Shown: positions 1 through 12,707, numbered from the stretch's first letter. The stretch: DNA of 64,000 bases from Semisulcospira habei (GCA_036245525.1 BTPG01000004.1:22103811-22167810), one strand, 5' to 3'. Program-made: numbers and translations. Notes: a model not told the origin generated them from the sequence alone.

Positions 1-279
1 AGGTGGACAAAATCATCAGTAAGGCAGAAGAAATGATGGGCAGGGACTGAGGGAGGAGGAACAGTCTCAGTCTACCACCGACGACTGACAGGCAAGACAA
101 CAACCATACTGACTGACAACAGTCGTCCATTGCGAGAGGAGTTTGACAGCAGACGGATTGACAGCAGTGGTAGACTGAGACTGCCCATAATGCATACCGA
201 AAGGTACAGAAAATCTTTCATCCAAAGGGCTGTCAACCTATACAATGACTCTTTTACTAGACTGAGACACGTGAGTTGA
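1..279 (+). pseudogene. LINE reverse-transcriptase C-terminal tail (3' end of a non-LTR element)
   Basis: The segment from about 127 to 279 reads in one frame and ends at TGA (277-279). It encodes the motif RYRKSFIQRAVNLYND. A basic stretch followed by SF-x-R-A-V-x-L-x-N is typical of the extreme C-terminus of animal LINE reverse transcriptases. A second frame at the very start (reading VDKIISKAEEMMGRD then stop) suggests one frameshift. The stop is followed by AT-rich sequence with ATT repeats and a TATCTTGTATCTTGTAT stretch near 470-490, plausible as the LINE 3' UTR and tail. The element enters from outside the window. The clade cannot be assigned from this short tail. Confidence 0.55.
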
Positions 280-1052
280 CCTGTGTGTGTGTCTATTATT
301 ATTATTATGTGTATTTATAAACATTTAATTTTCTTAAATTTCTTTTGTTTTCTTTGTAAATTTGATGGAGCAGACATTGTAATTTCCCGATTTTTTTATT
401 TTTTTAATTTATTTATTTATTTATTTGTTTATTTTATATTTTTTTGGTGGGGATTAATATATAATAACGTTATCTTGTATCTTGTATCAACCAAAAAGAT
501 AATGTAAATGAGGTGCACAGCATAGAATGCTAAAATCAAGTAAAATGGAACATGGGGGGAGAACTATTTATTTCGCGAATCAAAAAATCCCCAAAATGGT
601 ATTCACGTCTCACGAGGGAAAGAGACGATGAAGGTCTACTCTTTTCATCGCCGGCCGAAAACAACCGGGAAAGCTGTATCAATGCTAGGACTGACGAAAT
701 GTTCAGGTGGATGGGGGGGGGGGGGGGGGGGGGGGGGGGCAGAAGAGAGATTTATCGGAGTAGAAATGAACCCTTTTCATCCTGATACACCCATTGCTTG
801 ACATAAAGTTGACTATGATAGTTCAAGGGTGGTGCCATAATAGCTTGGCGCCTGTAACGTAGCCATTCATAGGACAATAAGCATTTTTTTTTTTTTAAAT
901 CAGCCTCATGATGTAATGGGTTAAAGAGACTTTTCACATTTCATCTTTCGCGATCAACCCTTCCGCGTTCACGAATCTGTTTCTGAAATCATTGTTCAAC
1001 GTTCAAAAGCCGTAGGCGTCCAAGAAATAGGAATGTAAATGTAGGCTTACAT
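280..1052. other. Non-coding AT-rich sequence with a 26-nt poly-G tract
   Basis: No gene is visible. A pure G run lies at about 713-738. A half copy of the TAGTTCAAGGGTGGTGCC hairpin family starts near 812 and ends in TTGGCGCC. Confidence 0.5.
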
Positions 1053-1224
1053 TTAACCCATTTAGCCATGACGCACTACAGCAGGAGATGGGTCGACCAT
1101 GATAATTCAAGGATAGTGCCAGATTAGCTTGGCGCCTGTCGATCCCTCTCCTACAACAGGTGAATAGTCTTTAAATGACGCCTCCAAAATTTGGGAAATA
1201 CGTGCGTCGGGCTGAATGAGTTAA
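1053..1224. mobile_element. TTAA-flanked MITE (piggyBac-type ends)
   Basis: The unit starts TTAA-CCCATTTAGCC and ends GGCTGAATGAG-TTAA. The two ends form an imperfect inverted repeat of about 20 bp that includes GACGCAC. TTAA target duplications with C-rich and G-rich ends are the known signature of piggyBac-superfamily non-autonomous elements. The inside carries a half copy of the TTCAAGG...TTGGCGCC hairpin repeat. There is no coding capacity. Confidence 0.55.
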
Positions 1225-2640
1225 CATTGCATTGAATTGAAAGTAAATATTGCACCCGATATGTTAAAAAAAAACGAGTTACTACACACATTAGACTTTC
1301 TGTCTAAAGAAACCTGCCTTCCAGACTGAGTGGATAGGTTGTATGTTCAATAAAAGGGGGGAAAGAAAAAGGAAATATCAGAATAAAAAGAACAGCACTT
1401 ACTTTGCAATTGAATTTTGGAGATGATGACGTAGAAAAGCAAAACCAATGTAATCACGCACAATGAGCGCAATAAGCTGACATCCGACTGGACTTGCACG
1501 AAATGGCACTGGACAACGACACGATAACTTCCACGATAACTTTCTATTAATGTCCCACTTTGCACATATAGTGATCGGGCATGGGACTGGACCTCAGCGA
1601 CAGGCTATCCTTATATTCTACTGACCTCTTCGCCCCGAGGATACTCTGATTGGCGCCGAGTTCATGAATGGGCGTCTGATTGGCTGACGCGCATTGTTTC
1701 AGCGGTTCAGACTGGCTGCTCCTATTCATTATTCCCTCCCCTTTTGTCCCCGTGACGTGTGGCCAGTTGGTGGATGCCTAGTGGCGTGATGAGGTCAGAC
1801 GTGACAGGATTCTGTTGTCCGGACAACCCTACTGCAGACTGCAGTGACGTTTTAACACTTCCATTGCCAGCAGGCGTAAAATGATGTCTTTGAAAACAGG
1901 GTAAAATGTAACAACGACTAATCCAATCAATCTAAGGAACATTGAATAGGGGCATCAAGAGGCAGCGGAAATTCGCTGGTCCACACTCGCTGTGTCGTAA
2001 TCTCTTATAAGGATTGTACATGTATATTGGCTCGTATTGAATCTTTCTTCTTTTTCTTTTTTTTTTTTTTCTTTTTTTTTAAATTTCTGTTCTTAACTAG
2101 TTCATGAAAAAACATGAGGAAAATCTGAACTACTTTTAAACATTCTTTTATATAGGTGATCCTGGAATTTTAAGTTGGATTTTTAAATAGTAAATAAAGT
2201 TCACGTCGACTTAAATAAATACTGGTTTACTTTGTTGTGAATCCAGGGACACCAAGTTAAACCTAACTAATTAATCCCATACTATCGCTGGTCCAATATG
2301 GTCCAAACGACCTGGCTGTAGGCTGTAGAGATCAGCAGACACAATGTGTGATTCACACAGCTGATCCACAAACAGTGAAGCAGCAGGTCTGACCAGGATA
2401 CCGGCCAAAAGAAAATTGGTTTTAACCTTCGTCAATTTTTAACCCTTATACTTAAGTGATCCTAAATTTTAATCTGGATTTTAAATATGGAAAGTAAATT
2501 ATACCCTTTTATATACAAAGACCGCTGTTGTGAGGAAGTGCACTATAAATCATTTTTAAAAAAAACTAACAAATAAATGATAGAACTAAATATTTTATGT
2601 TATATTTGTTAATTAAAGCCAAAAGTGCTAGTCCCTGATC
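1225..2640. other. Intergenic sequence without recognisable genes
   Basis: Only short spurious frames occur. A long T-rich tract lies at 2042-2090. Nothing here resembles a domain or an RNA gene. Confidence 0.5.
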
Positions 2641-3986
2641 ACCTCGGTGCAGAGGGACAGAAAAATGGAGACAACAACAACGATGATGAATCTTTATTTA
2701 TTCAGGATAAAGCTATTAGGCAACTCAATGCCTGTCTTACAAGCAGATGCGGGGGCTCATGAGTTTCTTTGCCTCTTGCAGTTGGGTGGTGTTCTCATTT
2801 TTTCCGACAGAGAAGGGGTTATTCCTCAACTTATGCACCTTGGTATCAGTTTCAGCCAACTTAATCAAATTTCAAATACAAAACGATTTCCAAATACCGT
2901 CACTTCAGTAGCTCGCTTGAGCTTGCCCTTAGCACCACGTGAATGTTCTGTGTTTACGTACAGTGTGTGAGTGAATGCGTGCGATTCACGTGAGCGTGCT
3001 TGTTGGGTTCAGTTCGCGGCTACATTTTGCGCATTGAGTTATATTATAAATATGAGAAATGCGCCATATAAATGCTATGCATTATTATTATTATTATGCA
3101 TATACCAGCCGGCGTCTTACGATAGTCTTGAAGATTTTAAAGCCGATGGAGAAAGACTGAGCGGGAAACTGACCCTGGATATCCCAGGAACATGGATTCA
3201 AAGTGGTTTCAGCAAGAGGCATAGATCCTCATGAGCCCCCCTGTAGTTGTGTGGCGTGCAGATCGTCTTCGGCACTGAACGGGTGAAAATTAACACAGAT
3301 TTCATCAGTACCACAATCAGTTGCATCCAGTGGCAGGCCGGAAGGGTGAGTATGTCAGTCGTGGGTGTCACGTCAGTCAATTTGTCCTGCAGGCGAGTTA
3401 ACCCATTTAACCCCACGGCAGCATTTCCTACATTTTGGAGGTGTCACCTAACGAGATGAATTCAGTGACCATGTTAATTCAAGGGTAGTGCCAGATTAGC
3501 TTGGCGCCTTCTATGCCGCTATCCATGCATCGCGCTACTACTTCCAAAAGTAGTAGAAGGGTGTTGGGAATGGTCCTTGATTACGTAACTGCCGGGCCCG
3601 ACGTTGACTGGACTAATACCCCGAGGCCACCGGCGAGACATGTGGCTTTCTGTAGTGGGTACATGCATAAATGTATGGAAAGCCTTGCTAACAAAAGACC
3701 AAAAATCAAGATATAGCCCTATATCCTGAACTGACACTTAAACAAAATAGTGTCGATTCAAAGGCCCATCGCGGTCAAAAGAGACATAAAACAACACAGC
3801 GGGAACTCTAAAGTCTCACGGTTGAATTTATGTCTGTTTCCTCAGACAACGAAAGGATCATGCCTCCTGCTGCATCCTGACGCCGGACTTCAGACCACCA
3901 TAGGCTCTGGCCTGTGGACAAGACCTCCTTTCGCCGCCACGACGTGCCAGAGTGCACAACCCTTCCTCACCACAGCACTGGTTAAT
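2641..3986. other. Patchwork of LINE 3' end and degraded hairpin repeats
   Basis: At about 2675-2745 the sequence matches 6130-6200 (GATGATGAA, then TTTATTCAGGATAAAG, then TCTTACAA). On the minus strand this looks like the 3' end of a LINE. Half copies of the CTCATGAG hairpin family lie at about 2745-2770 and 3211-3240. A half copy of the TTGGCGCC hairpin family lies at 3470-3510. No gene was recognised. Confidence 0.45.
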
Positions 3987-4196
3987 TTAACTCATTCTGC
4001 TCCATCACCGAAATCCCCAAATGTTGCCGTTGTCCTCTGAAGACTGCATTGCAGTGCAGGACACAGGTCGACCATGATAGTTCAAGGGTGATGCCAGAAT
4101 AGCTTGGCGCCCATAGGCGCCAAGCTAATCTGGCATCACCCTTCAACTATCACAGTCGATCCTTATCTTGCTGTGGTGTGTCTGTGGTAGAATGAG

Positions 4197-4200
<4 letters not shown>
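3987..4200. mobile_element. TTAA-flanked MITE with internal TTGGCGCC hairpin
   Basis: TTAA-CTCATTCTGC opens the unit and AGAATGAG-TTAA closes it. An almost perfect hairpin lies inside at about 4064-4162. Its arms run from GTCGACCATGATAGTTCAAG to TTGGCGCC and back. This fits a piggyBac-type non-autonomous element carrying or targeted by a second palindromic repeat. A long TA microsatellite begins directly at its right TTAA. Confidence 0.5.

Positions 4201-4264
<64 letters not shown>
4199..4264. repeat. (TA)n microsatellite
   Basis: About 33 uninterrupted TA units grow out of the TTAA at the end of the preceding MITE. Confidence 0.95.
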
Positions 4265-4266
<2 letters not shown>

Positions 4267-5205
4267 GATGATTCTGCCCAAAAAGGTGCACAGACATCTG
4301 ACCCGTTAACTAAATCGGGGCTAAATGTAGGCCGGACTGAGACTGAAACAACCACAGCCAAGAATTGCTGTGAACGTGGAAGTCTCACACGGTTTGGTCC
4401 GCTGACGAGAGGATTACCGGCTTTTGAAAGCAAAACGTCCTCGAAACACACCTCATTCTTAAACACAAATAAACTGACCGACTTGTGGGAAAAGAGTGTG
4501 TACGGCCGGCCGAAATAATGACCCAGGCCATTGCATCGGACAGTGTGCGGCCGGGCGATGTGATACACTTTTTTTACACGCCTTCGGGTGCCAAACTAAT
4601 CTGGCACTACACTTGAATTAGCATGGTCAATCCATTTACCGGGGCTGAATGGGTTAATAATAACAATAAAGGTAATTTGTATATCGCCTAATCACCAAGG
4701 TGCTCTAGGCGCTTTACAGTCGCAATCAAAAACACAAAGCAAAATACAAAAAACAAACACATACAACAACCAAAATACATTGATTACAAGGAGCAGTGGG
4801 TCAAATGCGGTTGTTGTGATACGTCTAGTGTGGTAGTGTAGCGTCTGTGCTTGTCGCTCTCGCTTTCAGCTCCCACCGCTGGCTAGCAGTTTTGCGAAAA
4901 GGGGAGCAGAACATGTCAGTCTCTCCCTGCCAGTACACAGCCTCTCCAACAACAAGCCTCATGTAGTGCCTCCTCGTGGTGACTCATGGTAACCGAGCAC
5001 CTTACGGACTCGGGCTGAACTACAGAGGAATCGGAGGAGATCTGGCCCCCAGACATGCGGCATGCAGGCCCATCGATGTGTGGACAAGCCCTGATGCCCA
5101 TGAACCAGATCCCCAGCTATGGGTAAATAGCCCCACTGCCTTGTGGGTGCCTTGGGAGAGGCAAAGGCTAGGGGAGTAAACCCTATACAAATCCGGGCAG
5201 GGATG

Positions 5206-5209
<4 letters not shown>

Positions 5210-5270
<61 letters not shown>
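5210..5270. repeat. (AC)n microsatellite
   Basis: About 30 AC units are followed by GTGAGCGCGC. Confidence 0.95.
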
Positions 5271-5273
<3 letters not shown>

Positions 5274-5456
5274 AGCGCGCGCCCAAAAATATCGCGTACA
5301 CACATATGATGGCAAAAACATTATACATAGTACATGCAGTATTCAATGTACTCTTGACACTCAGATATTATGGTCCACTGTATATTATATAAAATTTAAA
5401 AAAAACACAAAAAAAAAACAGACGCTCTCTTTCTCTCTCTCACTCTCTCTCTCTCT

Positions 5457-5463
<7 letters not shown>

Positions 5464-5540
<77 letters not shown>
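5464..5540. repeat. (CA)n microsatellite
   Basis: About 38 CA units follow a CT-rich run at 5426-5456 and a CGCGCG step. Confidence 0.95.
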
Positions 5541-5543
<3 letters not shown>

Positions 5544-5609
5544 ACATTCTCACACACACAAACATTCACACACCTGAACACACGCGCAAGTTATACTGTA
5601 ATGATTAGA

Positions 5610-5993
5610 TTACGTCAGAGATTCTAGGTGTTTGAAGAGGCTGATCCTAAATGAGGTGAGCGTCTTTGCGTTTCTGATTTCTGCAGGAATAGAATTCCAG
5701 AATGAACTTCCCGAAAATGACAAACTGGTTTTGAATAAATCAATACGCGGCAGGGGTACTTTGAAATGGTGTCCATGTCTAGATGCTACAGATATCCGTT
5801 CTGAGAAAAAAGAACTCAAGTACAGTGGACATGACTGCTTGTACAGCTTGTACATCAATACACCTTTATTGAACTGAAAGTGATGGGATAGAGGAAGCAC
5901 TTTTAAAGTTTTAAGCTTTTCGTCAGTTGAGAGTTCGGGATCGGGAAATATAAGCTTAGCAGCTCTCCTATGTAGGGAGTTCAGCCTCTTCAA
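5610..5993 (-). pseudogene. LINE reverse-transcriptase C-terminal fragment
   Basis: A 127-codon minus-strand frame encodes the C-terminal part of a LINE reverse transcriptase. It begins MKRLNSLHRRAAKLIFPD, the thumb-side L-x-x-x-Q/H-R-R-A-A-x-L-I motif. It later has PRIDLFKTSLSFSGSSFWN, then IPAEIRNAKTLTSFRISLFK, and a stop. These blocks are characteristic of CR1/Jockey-group elements. The catalytic palm is absent, so this is a 5'-truncated copy. A homologous but more decayed fragment lies at 7667-8390. A (GA)n microsatellite starts right at its upstream edge. Confidence 0.75.
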
Positions 5994-6010
5994 ATGTACA
6001 TCACTAGAAC

Positions 6011-6200
<190 letters not shown>

Positions 6201-6511
6201 CTACTCTACACACATAAATATACATCGAGCAACTCAGTAATTTTTTTTTTTTTTTAAACCCGGCCATAGTGTCAAGAAAATTCAAGTGTACGAAAAGCAT
6301 AGAAGGCGAAAAGAACAAACATAATAACAGCGACATAAGCGGCTGAAGGTCATCTTGTAATTAGAACATGTCTCTGAGAGTACAGCATCAATAGAGGAGA
6401 ATAGAATCGTGGTATTAGTTTAGACTAAAGCGATAAAGGCGATCTTTAAACATACTAAATTTAGAACTTATAAAATTAAGATGCTGCGTTAAATTATTCC
6501 ATGCTTTTGCA

Positions 6512-6628
<117 letters not shown>

Positions 6629-6938
6629 CTTCTTTGTAGGTGGAGCGACCTGTTTTTCGTGTTGTCTTATCTCGCAAATGGAGTGGGGCTCCTAGATCCT
6701 CTCGTGTAGAATCTTGTACATTAATACACACCGATTAAATTCGAATTGTTTGTTTAATCCCAGCAATTTAAAAGATTTTTTTTTTTTGTCTGTGGGGGCG
6801 GGTCTAGGAAGTATGAGCCGCTTAACACCTCGACGATACAGAGAATTTTCTTTTTTTCATATGATGAACTTTGCTGCAACCGGCCCAGACAGTGCAACTG
6901 TAATTACAGTGCGTTATGAAAAAGAGAACTGTTTGCAA

Positions 6939-7055
<117 letters not shown>

Positions 7056-7238
7056 AATGAACCTTTATTTTCCAACGGTAGAAGTTATTGGTAACAGGAC
7101 CAGTTTTCAAAGTTGCCGTTGCTACATCTACTACATAAATGACATAGGCATGTAAATATACACATACCACACACTGCTGCATGCATGCATTCGCTCACGC
7201 ACGCACGCCCGCACATACGCACGCGGCTCACACACACG

Positions 7239-7349
<111 letters not shown>

Positions 7350-7377
7350 AAAAAAAATGACTCTTGAAATGAAAACT

Positions 7378-8390
7378 AAGTGATGAAACTTTATTTTTCA
7401 ACGGAAGAAGCAGTTAGCATATGTGCCAGTTTTCACGCTTGCCCTTTCATATGTGCTAGTCTACAAAGGTACAACTCTGCTAAAGCCGGATACACAAAGC
7501 TCAGTACTAAACTACTAACATACAAGTGCACATAATATAACAAATAATTCAAATTAGATGGTTAAGGCAAAATGAATATCAGTAATTACTAACAATGTGA
7601 ACGGAAAAAGCCGACTGATATTCTTTAAAATTCAGTTCTTCCGCTTCGCTGAATGATCATCACATTTTATTCCAAAACGAGGCTCGCGAGAATGAGGGGT
7701 GCCAGGGTTTCAAATAAATCTGGCCTCGGGCGTGGTGCGATGAAGTTACGCTTTGATGTTGAATAGTCTGAAGCTGCCTTCGTGAAGAGCTTACACAAGT
7801 ATAGTCTGGGTGGACCAGTTTTTGAAATTTTATACATGGCTACCCCTTTGTTTGTCAAGAGGAAGCATTTTTCAAATTTTGGGTCGGTAAACTTAAGGGC
7901 CGCTGGATCAGGAAGGATCTGCTTCACTGCCCTGCGATGCAAGGAGTTAAGCGGCCAACTTCAAGTGTATGTCACCGCTGCCATCCCATGTCGTGGAGGC
8001 ATAATCCGGATGTGGGATTTGACATGGGCGTTGTAGAATAGTTTGCAAAGTCGACAACAATAAGATTTTTAGCTTAGACAGCATAAAAAAAAAACATTTA
8101 TACTATTCTAGACACAGTTTTACAGACAACATTGATGTGAGATTGTCATTTCATCTGGTTATCAATAATAACTCCAATGTCCAAAGTTAAGACGAAGTTC
8201 AGTTACTTGTGTAATGGTGTGGTCTTGGCCGATTTCCAGGCTGAGCGGCTTAAGTGGCTTGAGCTGATGCTTCTGACGGGTTGCTATCGTCATACATTCG
8301 GTTTTGTTGGGATTAAGGATCATTGCATTGTTTTCACACCATTTGGAAATTTCGCTCAGTCCCTGTTGCAAACGACCATTTAAAGAGATA
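7378..8390 (-). pseudogene. Decayed LINE reverse transcriptase
   Basis: Two minus-strand frames belong to one element. The upstream one (8371-8162) reads LSEISKWCENNAMILNPNKT. The W-C-x-x-N-x-M-x-L-N-x-x-K-T block lies just after the catalytic site in CR1/Jockey-type reverse transcriptases. The downstream one (7942-7667) reads MHRRAVKQILPDP and then PRPRPDLFETLAPL, homologous to the thumb and C-terminus of the copy at 5610-5993. Frameshifts and deletions separate the two. The 3' end appears at about 7378. The copy is clearly inactive. Confidence 0.7.
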
Positions 8391-8890
8391 CGTCACATCT
8401 AGAGTATTGCGTCATATGTCTGTGTGATGACGAAATGACTGCTTTTACGTCACCGGTTTGAAATTCGTCACTGTGTACACGACGTCGTGGAACTAGCGAT
8501 GCCCTGTCGGCAGCCCACAGAGCGTACTAATGGCGGGAAGTGCCACGTGTCCGCCGCTGTGTTGACCAGAGGTTGGGTTAGAGAAGAGGGAAGAGGATCA
8601 GCTTAAAACTATGAACAACTCTGAATGCTCCTAAAAGAAAAACGCATGTGAGCTCCAAACAATGCGGTAGACTTTCAAATCCTCATTTTATTTCCATGGT
8701 TAAACGTGAATGCTTTAAAACTCGTGAATCGCAAAATAGATCGTTGTGAATCCGTGACACCGTAACCCCTCCTCTCCATCCTAAAACGTGTACCGTTATT
8801 ATTTTTTAATTTACGTGCTTGAGACAAATTGACAATTATACAGACAACAGTAAAGTTCATTTTCACACACCAAACTTCATCACATTTTTT

Positions 8891-8891
<1 letters not shown>

Positions 8892-8976
<85 letters not shown>
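8892..8976. repeat. (AC)n microsatellite
   Basis: About 42 AC units. No gene is visible between 8390 and 9110. Confidence 0.95.
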
Positions 8977-8979
<3 letters not shown>

Positions 8980-9112
8980 GAAACCCACAGGTTGATCAGT
9001 CATGAATCGGCAAATACCGAAACGTTTATCACAAAGTGCACTTGTTCAGCAAAAACATAACAATGTGACAACGATAAACAGAGATGCATCACTGAAGAAA
9101 AATGACACCCAT

Positions 9113-9180
9113 CTGCAAGAGGCAAAGATCCTCATGAGTTCCCACACCTGCGGGGGCTCATGAGGAGCTATGTCCCTTGC
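9113..9180. repeat. CTCATGAG-family palindromic hairpin repeat
   Basis: The arms TGCAAGAGGCAAAGATCCTC and GAGGAGCTATGTCCCTTGC flank CTCATGAG on the left and GGGGGCTCATGAGG on the right. The foldback is about 68 bp. The same family recurs at 11206-11270, 14043-14107, 21025-21094, 21599-21670 and 57753-57823. Confidence 0.75.
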
Positions 9181-9227
9181 TGACCCCTTTACACCTAGGG
9201 GTCATGGGCGTTAAATAAGTGTGCTGG

Positions 9228-9283
9228 TCTGTGATTTTGAACCTCACGGTTCCAGAACTATAAAGTTCAAAATTACAGACCAC
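9228..9283. repeat. GGTCTGTGATTTTG-family palindromic repeat
   Basis: Inverted arms GGTCTGTGATTTTGAACCTC and TTCAAAATTACAGACC form a short foldback. Related foldbacks lie at about 10256-10320 and 10800-10850. Confidence 0.6.
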
Positions 9284-9322
9284 TACAACTAGGGTCTCTT
9301 TAGGTATTTTGATACCCACGGT

Positions 9323-9324
<2 letters not shown>

Positions 9325-9385
<61 letters not shown>
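9325..9385. repeat. (GT)n microsatellite
   Basis: About 30 TG units, then TTTGTGTGTGCGCG. Confidence 0.95.
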
Positions 9386-9388
<3 letters not shown>

Positions 9389-9630
9389 TGTGTGCGCGTG
9401 CGTGCAACCAATAAACTGAACAAGAAACATGTTTTATCTTTTAAAGAACATGTGAAGCAAGCCAAGGGAAAATATCCTAAATTCTGATCCACCGGTTTAG
9501 GATAAATCACATTTGTTCTAATGTAACCTTCGAACACTGCTTTACAAGCAGGCCTACATACTGACCTTTTCAATATCCACTTTTCCAGTTTTCATTTTTT
9601 TTTTTAATCTAGGGGAAAGGAAACATATCG

Positions 9631-9828
9631 GTGCAGATATCAGCCGATTTGCATGCTGATAACACCACCTCTGATCTATCAAAAGCAACACTTTGTAGGT
9701 GGGTGAAGCATTTTTCTTCAGGAAATTCTGGCAGAACAAAGCTGAAGAAAGTGCGAAAAGACAAGAAACATGAGGACAAGTTAGCTGCTCATGTTCAGTC
9801 AGTAGTCAATCTAGTCCCCAGTCAATAG
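9631..9828 (+). pseudogene. Possible transposase-like helix-turn-helix fragment
   Basis: A 65-codon frame contains LSKATLCRWVKHFSSGNSGR followed by a lysine-rich stretch. The S-K-A-T-x-x-R-W-x-x-x-F-x-x-G pattern resembles the second helix-turn-helix of mariner-like transposases, but the match is short. No catalytic domain follows. It could be chance coding. Confidence 0.25.
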
Positions 9829-10359
9829 TCAATCCAGTCCCAAGTGCTAGCCTCACAGACATTGGTGAACATGCTGCTGTGCATTCATTATCTGTCTACT
9901 GAGCCTAGACCTGTCACATAACCCCCCAAAACGACAACAGAGGGGTAATTCTGCGGTGGGTGAACAAACACACACTTGTGTGGCGGCAGAGGGAAAATAC
10001 TTTGAACTGTGATGAGTATGCATTGGACAAAAAACTTTAACGAATATCAAAATATCTGACGAGACCCTTGTACGATGAATAATGTATAAATCTACATAAA
10101 AGCTATCTACTATAATGAACAGATCACTGAGAACAACAGGCAAGCAGCAGGGGTGGGTGTGAGTTACTGGAAGCAAAAACATTTATGTGTCCAAGAGACA
10201 GCTGCATTATAAGTGTACCTAAATCCTGCACAAGCCACTCATGCCACTGTCCCCTGGTCTGTGATTTTGGGCCTTCCAGCTTTTAGCTGCAAGGTTTAAT
10301 ATCATAGAAAATCACACATTTAAGCGTAAATTCTACTGATCTGTGAATCAGGGGCCAGT

Positions 10360-10472
10360 TGCATAAGTGAACTTAGTCATGCAGCAGCCAATAAGCAAAG
10401 TGCTCTACTATAGCGGAACACATTGCTTAGTGGCTGGTGCACAAATAAAGCTTACTCAAGCAACTGAACCTA
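10360..10472. repeat. Degenerate long hairpin (AGTGAGCTTAGTC family)
   Basis: Left arm TTGCATAAGTGAACTTAGTC and right arm AAAGCTTACTCAAGCAAC form an imperfect foldback related to the near-perfect hairpin at 10852-10977. Confidence 0.55.
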
Positions 10473-10851
10473 GAAGTAGAACCTTCGGTTTTTTGCTGTA
10501 CGATCCAAAATCACAGACCAACACATTTTAGAATGTGTACATTTTAACTTGAATAACATCACAACAATATATATCCATACACGGATTATAATCATAAAAA
10601 CACAATCATTTTAAAGCGCAAGAAGAACCAAGGCAGCTTTAATTAGGCTGTAATGAAATGCAAGGGTCAGCAAAGCATGGACCATCACAGATTGTCCAAC
10701 ACAGATATAAAAACAGGCAGTTTCATTCATCCCTGTTGCCTTCTGCAAACAATGAAAGTAAAATATGCATGCAGTCAAGACTATTTGAGGTCAAATTTGC
10801 ATCTGTGGTTTTGCACCTTACAGCTGTCAAGGTCTAAAATCACAGAGCAGA

Positions 10852-10977
10852 GGACAGTTGCATAAGTGAGCTTAGTCCTGCGCCAGCCACAAAGCAAGGT
10901 GCGCCGCAACGGAGGCGAACCTTGCTTTGTGGCTGGCGCAGGACTAAGCACACTCATGCAACTGGCCCCAGCCCACA
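10852..10977. repeat. Near-perfect ~126-bp hairpin repeat
   Basis: The left arm includes GCTTAGTCCTGCGCCAGCCA and CAAAGCAAGG. The right arm includes CCTTGCTTTG and TGGCTGGCGCAGGACTAAGC. The loop is about 20 bp (TGCGCCGCAACGGAGGCGAA). No coding capacity. It is either a foldback/MITE copy or an inverted duplication. Confidence 0.75.
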
Positions 10978-11205
10978 TACAATGTCAAGTCTACTTGCGG
11001 GTCAAATGAACAGGCATAAAATGAGACCATGCCATAAGACATTTATACAACAACATCACATTTAGTTAAAGCGACCTGCTCCAGGCTCTGAGCATTGGTG
11101 AACCCCTTCACTGCCACTGGACACAGATTGTGTTTTTGAAATCACTGTAAATACAACGTGGAGTATCCCGGGCCGTCACAGGAACCTGGATACAAAATGG
11201 TTTTA

Positions 11206-11270
11206 ACAAGAGGCATAGATCCTCATGAGCCCCTGCAACTGCAGGGGCTCATGAGGATCTATGTCTTGCA
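11206..11270. repeat. CTCATGAG-family hairpin repeat
   Basis: A near-perfect palindrome with arms AGGCATAGATCCTCATGAGC and GCTCATGAGGATCTATGTCT and a GC-rich loop containing CCCCTGCAACTGCAGGGG. Confidence 0.8.
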
Positions 11271-12118
11271 GTTTAGTGGTCTTCAATTTTCCATGGCAGA
11301 GAATCTGTTAATGGTTCGCATTTCACTTGTATCACCTTTAGTATGTCTTACAATGCTGCACAATAGGGCTAACTTATGAACTTTAAATATCATCATATAC
11401 TTTTCTGCTCTTCTTCTCCTGTGTAGGTAGGAGAGTTCCATGGATGCCTGCCATGGGCAGTAGAAAATGTCTGAGTTACATGTGCCTACCCAGACAGACT
11501 GGAAAGAAAGGTAGAAACAAGTCTCAGTTAAGGCAAAACAACACCGAGAACACACTGTATCAGCTCATTTTAGCAGTCAAAGACTTCCTTGGAGCAGATC
11601 GAGTTAACACAGACAAACATTTGCATGTTGTGTCTGCTGCCAAGTAATATCTGTGTCCAGCACACATAACATCTGTAGTGTAGACTGAACAACCCTATGG
11701 CCAACTGATCGTCCAAGTTTATCCAATTTTCACACTGCACAGCCTCAAGAATTGTATGTGAGCGCAGCATGGTTTTGCAGTCATAAACATGTGAATACTA
11801 GATAAAAATGTAAGTGTACAATCACAGCAACAGACTACAATGTATGGCTTGGGTTTAGTGACTTAAGCTCTGCACCATCCTGTTAGTACAAGGTCATCAC
11901 TTCTTGCTTAACTCATTCACGGTGCATCAACAGCCGTGTCGTACAGCGCTGCTGCTAGCACTTTTCAAATGAGCTAACGACAGAGTGATAGCCCTTACTT
12001 GCTGCTGTAAGCAAAGCTATAGGATGGGCTTTAGGGTGCCTATGCAGGGTGCAATTAAACCTGACTGGATTGCTGTTTCTCAAAGTCAAACACCAGCCCA
12101 ACAAGTTCCATGTTAGTT

Positions 12119-12209
12119 TTAAACCTTTGTGTATCGGTAGTGGTTTCAGTCACGATGATTCCTGTAGGAATCATTGTGACTAAAACCGCAACCGATATGC
12201 AAAGGGTTA
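12119..12209. mobile_element. Palindromic mini-element with degenerate TTAA ends
   Basis: Arms run from CCTTTGTGTATCGGTAG to CGGTTTTAGTCACAATGATT-type sequence and back to GCAAAGGG. The whole unit is a hairpin. Its relatives at 13472-13544 and 58259-58352 show intact or nearly intact TTAA-CCC...GGG-TTAA ends. Confidence 0.5.
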
Positions 12210-12235
12210 CAGTCTTGCCAGAAAAGCTTGGCACC

Positions 12236-12456
12236 TTAACCCTGAACATTTCGAATACAACAGTGTGTGAAATAAGTTTGACTAAGATAGTACAAGGATA
12301 GTGCCAGAATAGCTTGGCATCTAGAGGCGCCAAGCTACTCTGGCACCACCCTTGAACTAAAGCCATTGGTCAATATCCTTATCTGTAATTACTATAATGT
12401 AGCCTGCATATGGCAGTGTACAAATTTGAAGCTTTTAGCCTCAGTATATGGGTTAA
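12236..12456. mobile_element. TTAA-flanked ~220-bp MITE with TTGGCGCC hairpin, copy 1
   Basis: Begins TTAA-CCCTGAACATTTCG and ends TATATGGG-TTAA. The inner hairpin (AGTGCCAGAATAGCTTGGC and inverse) is at about 12290-12366. The tail region TTGAAGCTTTTAGCCTCAG is shared with the copies at 13764-13987 and 29499-29723, which establishes a family of defined length. Confidence 0.75.
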
Positions 12457-12707
12457 CACCTTGACTGCTACTGATGATACAGCTCAGGGAAAAAAGACGT
12501 GTGAGTACCAGTCTTTTCCACCGAACGGTCTTGTCAGTAGCAGGCCAGAGATAAGAAGCTGTAGTGAAATCTTGTCACATGGCTGACTGCATCAAATAAG
12601 ACAGTGATTATGTGACACACCTCACACAGAAGACAAAGTCAGGAGACATGCATGGCATGATCAAATAGTAAGTGTATAGGTCTCCAGCAAGGCAAGTAAT
12701 CACTATT

